The notes under the pieces are model-generated. The model saw only the letters and a program-made list of their open reading frames with translations. It made no database searches and had not been told where the DNA came from. The position numbers were made by a program, and so were the translations under genes. A DNA stretch of 50,211 bases from Bacillota bacterium (lineage in GTDB: Bacteria; Bacillota; Sulfobacillia; Sulfobacillales; Sulfobacillaceae), in contig JAJZZA010000019.1 in NCBI GenBank assembly GCA_021797825.1, forward strand, positions 1 through 50,211, in the 5' to 3' direction. Positions 26,134-33,191 of the stretch are shown piece after piece. Each line of letters starts with the position of its first letter. Within the stretch, counting starts at the first letter, position 1.

Positions 26134-26748
26134 TCACCAGGCGCCTTTTTTGCGCAACACCGAGGCGATGGTCATTAGGAGAATACGCAAGTCCAAGCCC
26201 AGCGACCAGTGCCGGCAGTACTCCAAATCCAGTCGAACCGTTTCTTGAGTGGTTAACGCTCCTCGGCCGGACACTTGCGCCAGGCCCGTAATGCCCGGCT
26301 TCATGACATGCCGGCCGTGCATTTCCGGGCTATAGAGCGCCACCATTTCGGGAATCTCGGGCCGCGGCCCGACCAAGGACATTTCCCCCCGCAAAACATT
26401 GTACAGTTGCGGCAGTTCGTCCAAAGACGTCTGCCGCAACCATTGGCCCAGCCGGGTGATGCGGACGTCGCCGCGGTCTTGGAACAAAAACGTTTCCAGC
26501 GCGTCCGCGTCGCTGGGCGCGACCCACTCCCGCTCCGCGCCGAGTCGCATCGTGCGGAATTTCCACATCACAAACGGCCGCCCCTGCTGGCCAATCCGGG
26601 TTTGGCGATAGAGCGCGGGACCATCCGAGTCCAGCCGGATGAGGATGCCCAGCGCCAGCAACAGCGGCAGCGCGACGATCAATAGGCCGAGCGAGACCGT
26701 CAGGTCGAGCCATCGCTTGACTCCGGCCGCAAATCCTACCGAAGCCAT
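26134..26748 (-). CDS. short initiating sugar-1-phosphate transferase (PglC/WbaP C-terminal type)
   Basis: This 204-residue protein consists only of the bacterial sugar transferase catalytic domain, with one N-terminal membrane segment (about 10-36). It shows [41 protein letters not shown] and KPGITGLAQVSGRG. Monotopic enzymes of this size (PglC type) transfer phospho-sugars, often 4-amino sugars, to undecaprenyl phosphate. It overlaps the upstream aminotransferase by 13 bases and has no obvious ribosome binding site, suggesting coupling. It is the last gene of the nucleotide-sugar operon and is the second initiating transferase of the window, distinct from the long one at 6922-8325. Confidence 0.93.
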   Translation of the reverse strand: MASVGFAAGVKRWLDLTVSLGLLIVALPLLLALGILIRLDSDGPALYRQTRIGQQGRPFVMWKFRTMRLGAEREWVAPSDADALETFLFQDRGDVRITRLGQWLRQTSLDELPQLYNVLRGEMSLVGPRPEIPEMVALYSPEMHGRHVMKPGITGLAQVSGRGALTTQETVRLDLEYCRHWSLGLDLRILLMTIASVLRKKGAW

Positions 26749-27893
26749 GGGGTGAGCACGTCCCGCACGGCCGCTGCCACGTCATCCGCATCCGAGAAAC
26801 TCATCGCGGGATAGAGCGGAAGCGACACCTCCGCCTCGAAAAACGCCTCCGCCCGCGGGAATTGGCCCCGTTTCCAGCCCATCCGGGATTGGTAATAGGA
26901 ATGAAAATGAATCGGGATAAAGTGAACCGAGGTGCCAATGTTCCTGTCCTGCAACGCCTCAATCAATTGGCTCCGGTCCCCGTCAAGCTGATCCAAACGC
27001 AGCCGCAGCGGGTAGAGATGCCAGGCGTGGCTCACGCCGGGGCGCGCCGTCGGGAGCACAACCGGCAAGCCGGCCAATCCCCGCGACAAGCGGTCGGCCA
27101 ACGCGGTCCGCCGATTCTGCATGGCGTCCAGTTTATTAAGCTGCCGAAGTCCCATCGCGGCCTCAATATCGGTCATGTTAAACTTGAATCCGGGCGCCTT
27201 TACGTCATAATGCCAGGAACCTTTTTGACTGTAGCGGTTCCACGCATTCTGTGACAGGCCGTGCAACGACAGCACCCGAATGCGGTCGGCCATCTCCGCC
27301 TCCGGCACCACCAACGCGCCCCCTTCGCCGGTCGTCAGGTTCTTGGTGGCATAAAAAGAAAATGCGGTTAGATTGCCAAACGTTCCCACTTTGCGCCCCT
27401 GGCTCGCGCTGGCCAAGGCATGCGCCCCATCTTCGACGATCCTCACCCCATAGCGGTCCCGAAGTTCATTAAAGGCCTCCATATCCGCCGGGTGGCCAGC
27501 GAAGTGCACCGGCATAATCGCGCGCGTACGGGATGTGATGGCCGCCTCCGCCAAATTTGGGTCAAGGTTGCCGGTATCCTCTTCGATGTCCGCCAGCACC
27601 GGCGTGGCTCCGACATGCATGATGACATTGACCGACGCCGCGAACGTGTAGGGCGTGGTAATGACCTCGTCGCCCGGCCCGATTCCCGCCGCCAAAAGAG
27701 CCAAGTGCAGGCCGGCCGTGCACGAACTGAGCGCCACCACCCGGGCCCCCCCCAAATATTCCGACAGCGCCTCTTCAAACTGCCCGGTCAGGGGACCGCG
27801 CGTAATCCACCGCGAGCGGATGGTCTGCAACACCGCCTCGGCTTCGTCGTCTCCCACTTCCGGCAGGTTGTACGGCAAGAACGTTTCGCGCAT
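26736..27893 (-). CDS. DegT/DnrJ/EryC1-type sugar aminotransferase
   Basis: This 385-residue PLP enzyme transfers an amino group to a keto sugar bound to a nucleotide. The PLP lysine is K184 in FSFYATKNLTTGEGG, and SSCTAGLHLAL (56-66) and EDGAHALAS (154-162) are the usual cofactor contacts. The sequence resembles ArnB/PglE-type aminotransferases acting at C4 of 4-keto sugars. It is the second such enzyme of this operon and would fit downstream of the WbpM/CapD-like dehydratase, giving a UDP-4-amino-4,6-dideoxy sugar (inference). ATG 27893 is preceded by GGGGGAAAGG and lies 10 bases after the epimerase stop. Confidence 0.9.
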   Translation of the reverse strand: MRETFLPYNLPEVGDDEAEAVLQTIRSRWITRGPLTGQFEEALSEYLGGARVVALSSCTAGLHLALLAAGIGPGDEVITTPYTFAASVNVIMHVGATPVLADIEEDTGNLDPNLAEAAITSRTRAIMPVHFAGHPADMEAFNELRDRYGVRIVEDGAHALASASQGRKVGTFGNLTAFSFYATKNLTTGEGGALVVPEAEMADRIRVLSLHGLSQNAWNRYSQKGSWHYDVKAPGFKFNMTDIEAAMGLRQLNKLDAMQNRRTALADRLSRGLAGLPVVLPTARPGVSHAWHLYPLRLRLDQLDGDRSQLIEALQDRNIGTSVHFIPIHFHSYYQSRMGWKRGQFPRAEAFFEAEVSLPLYPAMSFSDADDVAAAVRDVLTPWLR

Positions 27894-27903
27894 GCCTTTC
27901 CCC

Positions 27904-28956
27904 CTATTCTTGCACCAGGTCGGCCACCATCAGACCGACGGGATCCCGGTCCAGCGATTCCACCCGGGGCCGGGCGGTCCCCGCCGTCACCGCAGACCGA
28001 ATCCGTTCGGCCTGCGCGCCCACCAACACCGCACGGCCCTCTTGGACCAACTCCACCCATTCCGTTTCATCCCGCAGCACGTAGGTGGGCACCCCCAACG
28101 CGCACGCTTCCCGCTGCAGGCCCCCGGAATCCGTCAGCACGGCGCCGGCGGCCCCCGCTAGGCTCAGCATGTCGCCATATCCCAGCGGGTCTAACAACCG
28201 GACCGCGTCGCCCGCCGCGAGGCCCCACTCCGCCATCCGCCTCCGGGTCCGCGGATGCAGCGGCAACAGGACCGGCCAGGGCAGCGAGCCAAGCCCCTGC
28301 AAGATGGCCGCCAGCCGGGTGCGATCATCGGTGTTCTCTTGGCGGTGCACGGTGGCCACCGCGTACCCGCCCGGCCTCACCTGATAGCGCCCCGGCACGT
28401 CCGCGTCGCGGACCATCATCCGCACCGCCACGTCCATGACGTCCCCCGTCAACCGCACCCCGCGGGTAATCCCTTCCCGGGCCAGATTGGCTACCGCCGA
28501 CGGCGTCGGGCAATACAGGCGGGCGGCCAGATGATCGGTCATGACCCGGTTAATCTCTTCCGGCATCGCCCGGTTGAAGGACCGCAGACCGGCTTCGACG
28601 TGGGCCACCGGGATCCCTTTTTGGGCGGCCGTCAAGGCGCCCGCCAAGGTGGAGTTGGTGTCGCCGTACACCACCACCACATCGGGATGTTCCCGGCTCA
28701 TGACGGGTTCCAGCGCCAACAGCATGCGCGCGGTCTGTACCGCGTGGCTGGCCGAGCCGACGGCCAGCTCGTAATCCGGTTTGGGCATTTTGAGCTCATG
28801 AAAAAAGTTCCCGGACAACGCCGCATCATAGTGCTGCCCGGTGTGCACCAGCACCTCGCGCGCGCTCTGCCGCAAGACCGGCGAGACCACCGCCGCTTTG
28901 ATGAACTGCGGCCGGGCACCGATCACCGTCAGCACCGTGCGCGGCTTAATAGCCAT
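27904..28956 (-). CDS. wbpI: UDP-GlcNAc 2-epimerase family, non-hydrolysing (WbpI/WlbD-like)
   Basis: This protein of about 350 residues belongs to the WecB/MnaA/WbpI family that inverts C2 of UDP-N-acetylglucosamine-type sugars. It shows VIGARPQFIKAA, VVYGDTNST with D99, HVEAGLRS with E121, MPEEINR with E134, VHRQENTDD with H204, and DSGGLQREA near the C-terminus. In this gene order it most likely converts UDP-GlcNAc(3NAc)A to the ManNAc(3NAc)A form as WbpI does, although plain UDP-GlcNAc epimerisation remains possible. The start is ambiguous: ATG 28956 gives the typical N-terminus, while TTG 28983 would add nine residues. It overlaps the end of the upstream aminotransferase by 11 bases. Confidence 0.88.
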   Translation of the reverse strand: MAIKPRTVLTVIGARPQFIKAAVVSPVLRQSAREVLVHTGQHYDAALSGNFFHELKMPKPDYELAVGSASHAVQTARMLLALEPVMSREHPDVVVVYGDTNSTLAGALTAAQKGIPVAHVEAGLRSFNRAMPEEINRVMTDHLAARLYCPTPSAVANLAREGITRGVRLTGDVMDVAVRMMVRDADVPGRYQVRPGGYAVATVHRQENTDDRTRLAAILQGLGSLPWPVLLPLHPRTRRRMAEWGLAAGDAVRLLDPLGYGDMLSLAGAAGAVLTDSGGLQREACALGVPTYVLRDETEWVELVQEGRAVLVGAQAERIRSAVTAGTARPRVESLDRDPVGLMVADLVQE

Positions 28957-30052
28957 GGCCGTAAAATGCCGCGACGGCTTCAATCACGGCGTCCACCTCG
29001 TCATCGACCAGTTCGGGGAACACCGGCAAGGAGAGGGCGGTGCGACTCAGCTCTTCGCTGGCCGGAAAGTCTCCGGGGCCGTAACCCAATTCCGCGAAGA
29101 CCGGCTGCAGATGCAGCGGCACCGGGTAGTAGACCGTGGAGCCGATGCCCGCTTGGTTAAGGTGCGCCTTTAAGGCGTCGCGCCGCTCGGCGCGAACGGT
29201 ATATTGGTGAAAGACATGCACCGATCCGGCGGGAACCGCGGGCGGCAGCACTTCGCTGACCCCGAGCGCGGAAAAGCCCGCCGTGTACCGGGCCGCAATC
29301 GCCTGCCGACGAGCCGTCCAGTCCGCCAAATGCGGCAGCTTGACCCGGAGCACCGCCGCTTGCAGGGCATCCAGCCGCGAATTGACGCCAAACCGTTCGT
29401 GCAGGTATTTGCGGCGGGAGCCATGCGTGCGTAAAATCCGCAAGGCTTCCGCTAAGCTCCCATCTTGCGTCGTCACCACCCCCCCGTCTCCGAAAGCGCC
29501 GAGGTTTTTGGTCGGGAAAAAGCTGAAACAGCCCATCGCACCGGCGGAGCCCGCGCGATAGCCATCCCGGCGGGCGCCGATGGCCTGCGCGGCATCCTCA
29601 ATCACGGTTCCCGCGAATCCGGCCAGCAGCGGGGCCATATCGACCATCAAGCCAAACAAATGGACCGGCAGCATCGCCCTTGTCCGGGGGGAAACTTGGG
29701 CCAATGCCTTCGCCGGATCCATATTAAACGTATCCCGGTCAACGTCACTAAAGACCGGTTTTGCCCCCACCCGCGAAATACTGCCAGCCGTGGCAAAAAA
29801 CGTAAACGGGGTGGTCACCACTTCGTCACCCGGACCAACCCCGGCAGCCAACAGCGCCAGGTAGAGGGCATCGGACCCGTTGGCCACCCCCACCGCGTGC
29901 GTCACGTCCAGCGCCCCCGCGATCTCCTCTTCAAAAGCCGCGACGGTTCCGCCCAAAATAAACTGGCCGGCCTCGATCACCTCGGTCATCGCCCGGGTGA
30001 GCTCGCCAGACAGCGACCGGTTTTGCCGCTTGAGGTCAAATGCGGGTATCAC
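28946..30052 (-). CDS. wbpE: DegT-type aminotransferase, WbpE/WlbC-like
   Basis: This 368-residue PLP enzyme starts MIPAFDLKRQN and has K182 in FSFFPTKNLGAFGDGG, the standard WbpE/WlbC signature, with EDAAQAIGA at about 152-160. In the P. aeruginosa pathway WbpE aminates the 3-keto group of UDP-2-acetamido-2-deoxy-ribo-hex-3-uluronic acid, working together with the WbpB-type dehydrogenase. Here the WbpB-like and WbpD-like genes are immediately upstream. It starts at GTG 30052, whose GTGA overlaps the acetyltransferase stop. Confidence 0.9.
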   Translation of the reverse strand: MIPAFDLKRQNRSLSGELTRAMTEVIEAGQFILGGTVAAFEEEIAGALDVTHAVGVANGSDALYLALLAAGVGPGDEVVTTPFTFFATAGSISRVGAKPVFSDVDRDTFNMDPAKALAQVSPRTRAMLPVHLFGLMVDMAPLLAGFAGTVIEDAAQAIGARRDGYRAGSAGAMGCFSFFPTKNLGAFGDGGVVTTQDGSLAEALRILRTHGSRRKYLHERFGVNSRLDALQAAVLRVKLPHLADWTARRQAIAARYTAGFSALGVSEVLPPAVPAGSVHVFHQYTVRAERRDALKAHLNQAGIGSTVYYPVPLHLQPVFAELGYGPGDFPASEELSRTALSLPVFPELVDDEVDAVIEAVAAFYGHGY

Positions 30053-30804
30053 GCGTCTTTTTCCCCCTTTGCCTGACCGTGTTCGTCCGCGGCGCCGGGC
30101 GGAAACAGCATCTCCGCCGGGGGCACCGGGCGGGTCACCCGCGCCGGGACACCCATCACCACCTGATAGGGAGGAACGTCGCGCGTGACCACCGCCCCCG
30201 CCGCCACCAGCGCTTCCACCCCAATTTCCACTCCCGGCAGCAAGGTCGCGCCGCCCCCGACGCGCGCCCCCCGCCGGATCCGCGGTCCCCGCCTGGCTTC
30301 GTGCCGCGCCTCGGTCCGCGCCACGTAGGGGTCGTTGGTGGTCGTCACCATGGGAGCCAAAAACACGTGCTCCTCGACCAGACTGTGGGCGGTCAGATAG
30401 ACCCCGGTTTGCAGTTTGCTATGGTCTCCCACCACCGTATCGTTCTCCACCGTGCTGGCGTGGCCCACCACCACCCGCGACCCGATGCGGCAGCGCTCGC
30501 GGATTTGCGCGCCGTCGGCGACAAAAGCCTCGGGCCCGATTTCCGTGCCCGCGTAAAGGATGGCGAGCGCCCCCACCACACTCCCCCGACCCACCCGGAG
30601 CGGCCCCAGCGCGGTGATCCGTAGCGTGCTGGTTTTGCCGGCGGTCGGTTCCTGCCCGAGGATGGCGCCGTCTCCCACCACCACATCGTCTTCGAGCACC
30701 ACGGCCCGCTTGACAATCACGCGGTGGCCGAGCCGCACGCGCTGGCCAAACACCGCGCCCGGTTCGATTATGCAGTCCTGGCCGACGTGTTCGGGCTGGT
30801 TCAT
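30049..30804 (-). CDS. wbpD: left-handed beta-helix N-acetyltransferase, WbpD/WlbB-like
   Basis: This 251-residue protein is built largely from hexapeptide repeats of a left-handed beta-helix, visible as runs such as IIEPGAVFGQRVRLG and VVVGDGAILG. The later part contains VEEHVFLAPMVTTTNDPY, the TND loop typical of WlbB/WbpD enzymes, and ends with ALVAAGAVVTRDVPPYQVV. WbpD acetylates the 3-amino group of UDP-GlcNAc(3NH2)A using acetyl-CoA. It is longer than the roughly 190 residues of WbpD, with extra N-terminal coils. It has four-base overlaps with both neighbours. Another sugar N-acetyltransferase role cannot be excluded by sequence alone. Confidence 0.87.
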   Translation of the reverse strand: MNQPEHVGQDCIIEPGAVFGQRVRLGHRVIVKRAVVLEDDVVVGDGAILGQEPTAGKTSTLRITALGPLRVGRGSVVGALAILYAGTEIGPEAFVADGAQIRERCRIGSRVVVGHASTVENDTVVGDHSKLQTGVYLTAHSLVEEHVFLAPMVTTTNDPYVARTEARHEARRGPRIRRGARVGGGATLLPGVEIGVEALVAAGAVVTRDVPPYQVVMGVPARVTRPVPPAEMLFPPGAADEHGQAKGEKDA

Positions 30805-31832
30805 CCCGCCTGCACCTCGTCAATGCGCACCGGCCGCCGCAAGTCGACCGAGCGCATGGCCGCCTCGATCACCGCCAAAACCGGTAGGCCGCTGGCCGCA
30901 TCCAGACGGGCGGGAATCTTCCCCAAAATCGCCTCGGTAAAGTCCACCAGCGCGTCGGCATGGCTTTGCCATCCCGGCCGGGCGGGCAGGGCAGCCAGAC
31001 TGTCGCGCACGGTATCCTCGTCTTCCCCGGCAATCCGCCAGGTGCTGATGGTTTGGGGAGTGGGCCCAATCACCACCACGCCTTTGTCGCCGATTACCGT
31101 GACCCGCTCTTCCAAATTGGTGTCCGGCACCGACGTGGTGGCGGTGACCGTGCCCAATGCGCCCGAGCCGAAGCGGATACTGGCCACTAACGTATCTTCG
31201 GTTTCAATCGCGTGGGTTAGAGTTCCCGCGAACGCAAACACCTCTTCCGCCGGGCCGGTGAATTGCAACAGGATATCGAGCGCATGGATGGCCTGATTGT
31301 ACAAGACTCCGCCGTCCATGGAGCGCGTGCCGCGCCAGGCGGCGGCGTCGTAATACGACTGCGGGCGCGCCCAACGCAGCGCGACAGCCCCTTCGATTAC
31401 GCGGCCCAGCTGGCCCCGCTGGTACGCGGCCACCGCCTGCGCCACCGCCGGCAGCAGCCGGTTGAACTGGGTGGCGGTGACAACCCGGCCAGCGCTTTGG
31501 CCCGCCGCCACGATGGCCGCGGCGTCACGGTAAGAGAGCGCCAGCGGCTTTTCCACCATCACGTGCAGTCCCGCGGCCAGCGCCCATTCCGCCAAAGCGC
31601 GATGGGTGCCCGACGGCGTCGCCAAAATGATGGCATCCACCTCGACCGCATGTTGCATCTCCTCCAGGGTTTCGAAGGCATCGGCGTCAAAAGCCACCGC
31701 GGCCGCCACGGCCCGTTCCCGCTCGCTATCGACGGTCGCCACCAGGGCCGCTCGGTTTTGATGCACCAGAGCCTGTAAGTGCCGCTGACCGATTTTTCCG
31801 CAACCCACCAAGGCCAGCCTCACCTGCGCCAC
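30801..31832 (-). CDS. wbpB: Gfo/Idh/MocA oxidoreductase, WbpB/WlbA-like
   Basis: This 343-residue NAD-dependent oxidoreductase has the Rossmann motif GCGKIGQRH (10-18), the family lysine K95 in VEKPLAL, and the substrate-side motif DGGVLYNQAIHALDIL. In the Wbp/Wlb pathway this enzyme oxidises C3 of UDP-GlcNAcA to give the 3-keto acid that WbpE then aminates. It starts at GTG 31832 after AAAGGGGGC, 15 bases beyond the dehydrogenase stop, and ends in an ATGA overlap with the acetyltransferase gene. Position and order strongly support the WbpB assignment, since this family as a whole has many substrates. Confidence 0.88.
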   Translation of the reverse strand: MAQVRLALVGCGKIGQRHLQALVHQNRAALVATVDSERERAVAAAVAFDADAFETLEEMQHAVEVDAIILATPSGTHRALAEWALAAGLHVMVEKPLALSYRDAAAIVAAGQSAGRVVTATQFNRLLPAVAQAVAAYQRGQLGRVIEGAVALRWARPQSYYDAAAWRGTRSMDGGVLYNQAIHALDILLQFTGPAEEVFAFAGTLTHAIETEDTLVASIRFGSGALGTVTATTSVPDTNLEERVTVIGDKGVVVIGPTPQTISTWRIAGEDEDTVRDSLAALPARPGWQSHADALVDFTEAILGKIPARLDAASGLPVLAVIEAAMRSVDLRRPVRIDEVQAG

Positions 31833-31847
31833 GTTGCTTGCCCCCTT

Positions 31848-33191
31848 TTATAACCGTACAATCCTGTCACGATGCGCTTTGACCTCCCGCGTGGCGTTGC
31901 GCGTATCCATCACCAGCGCGGAATGGCGCACGACCCATTCATAATCGATGACCCGGTGATCGGTGGTCACCACGGTGCAATCCTGGGCCGCCAGCTTCTC
32001 CGCGGAAAGGTCCACCGACCGAATTTCCCGCGCGAAAAACGGGTGCGGCTTAACGACCGGAACATAGGGATCGTGATACGTCACAATCGCCCCGGCCGCC
32101 TCCAATAAGTCGAAAATTTTTAGCGCCGGGGATTCCCGTTCATCATTGATGTCGGCCTTGTAGGCCACCCCCAGCAAGAGAATTCGCGATCCCTTGACGG
32201 ACTTTTGCCGGGCATTGAGCGAACGCGCCACCTTATCCACGACAAAATATGGCATCCGCAAATTAATATCGCCCGCCAATTCAATAAACCGGGTAGAAAA
32301 ATCGTACTCCCGCGCCTTCCAACTCAGATAAAACGGATCGAGGGGAATGCAGTGGCCGCCCACGCCGGGTCCCGGCCGGAAAATCTGAATGCCAAAAGGT
32401 TTAGTCGCAGCCGCGTCCAAGACCTCCCACACATCAATGGCCATGCGATCGCACAGCAGCGCCAACTCGTTGACCAACGCGATATTGACGGCCCGATAGG
32501 TATTTTCGAAGACCTTGGACAGTTCCGCGACGCGCGGGGAACCCACCGGAATGACCGTGGCGATGGCTTGCCGGTAAAACAGGGTCGCGGCCTCCTGACA
32601 ACGCGATGTCACCCCGCCAATCAGTTTGGGCGTATTGTGCGTCTGAAAGTCAATCCGTCCCGGGTCGACCCGCTCCGGGGAAAAGGCCAGAAAAAATTCG
32701 TCGCCCAACCGCAGTCCGCTGGTTTCTAAAATGGGTTGCAGAACCTCTTCGGTGGTGCCAGGATAGGTGGTGCTTTCCAGCACGACCAGCTGACCGGGAC
32801 GCATAATCCCGCGAACCTTGTTCGCCACGGCAATAATATACGACAAATCCGGCTCTTTGTTCGGGGTCAAGGGCGTCGGCACACAGATGACAATCACATC
32901 GGCGTCCGTCAGCGCGTCGAAGTCTACGGTGGCGCTCACCATCGCGTGGGCTACCAGCCGGGATAACACCGCCTCATCGACATCGGGGATGTAATTCTCG
33001 CCGCGCATGATTTTGGCCACTTTAACCGGGTTGTCGTCGACGCCAATCACCCGGAAGCCCGCCGACGCATGCGTAACCGCCAGGGGAAGACCCACATAAC
33101 CGAGTCCGACCACCCCCACCGTAGCCTGCCGGGAGCCGATGCGGTCAATCAAGGCCTGAAAATGCGTCCGCTCACGATCTGTGGACGACAC
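31848..33191 (-). CDS. wbpA: UDP-N-acetyl-D-glucosamine 6-dehydrogenase (WbpA-like nucleotide-sugar dehydrogenase)
   Basis: This 447-residue NAD-dependent dehydrogenase oxidises C6 of a UDP-sugar twice to the uronic acid. It shows VGVVGLGYVGLPLA (25-38), the central LESTTYPGTTEE block, and catalytic C281 in GPGVGGHCIPLDPFYL. The wording IPLDPFYLSWKA and the length match the UDP-GlcNAc/UDP-ManNAc dehydrogenase group rather than UDP-glucose dehydrogenase. GTG 33191 is chosen because AAGGGGGGCGG lies upstream; the frame continues to 33299 within the preceding gene. It overlaps that gene by 20 bases. It would catalyse the first committed step of the pathway encoded downstream. Confidence 0.92.
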   Translation of the reverse strand: MSSTDRERTHFQALIDRIGSRQATVGVVGLGYVGLPLAVTHASAGFRVIGVDDNPVKVAKIMRGENYIPDVDEAVLSRLVAHAMVSATVDFDALTDADVIVICVPTPLTPNKEPDLSYIIAVANKVRGIMRPGQLVVLESTTYPGTTEEVLQPILETSGLRLGDEFFLAFSPERVDPGRIDFQTHNTPKLIGGVTSRCQEAATLFYRQAIATVIPVGSPRVAELSKVFENTYRAVNIALVNELALLCDRMAIDVWEVLDAAATKPFGIQIFRPGPGVGGHCIPLDPFYLSWKAREYDFSTRFIELAGDINLRMPYFVVDKVARSLNARQKSVKGSRILLLGVAYKADINDERESPALKIFDLLEAAGAIVTYHDPYVPVVKPHPFFAREIRSVDLSAEKLAAQDCTVVTTDHRVIDYEWVVRHSALVMDTRNATREVKAHRDRIVRL

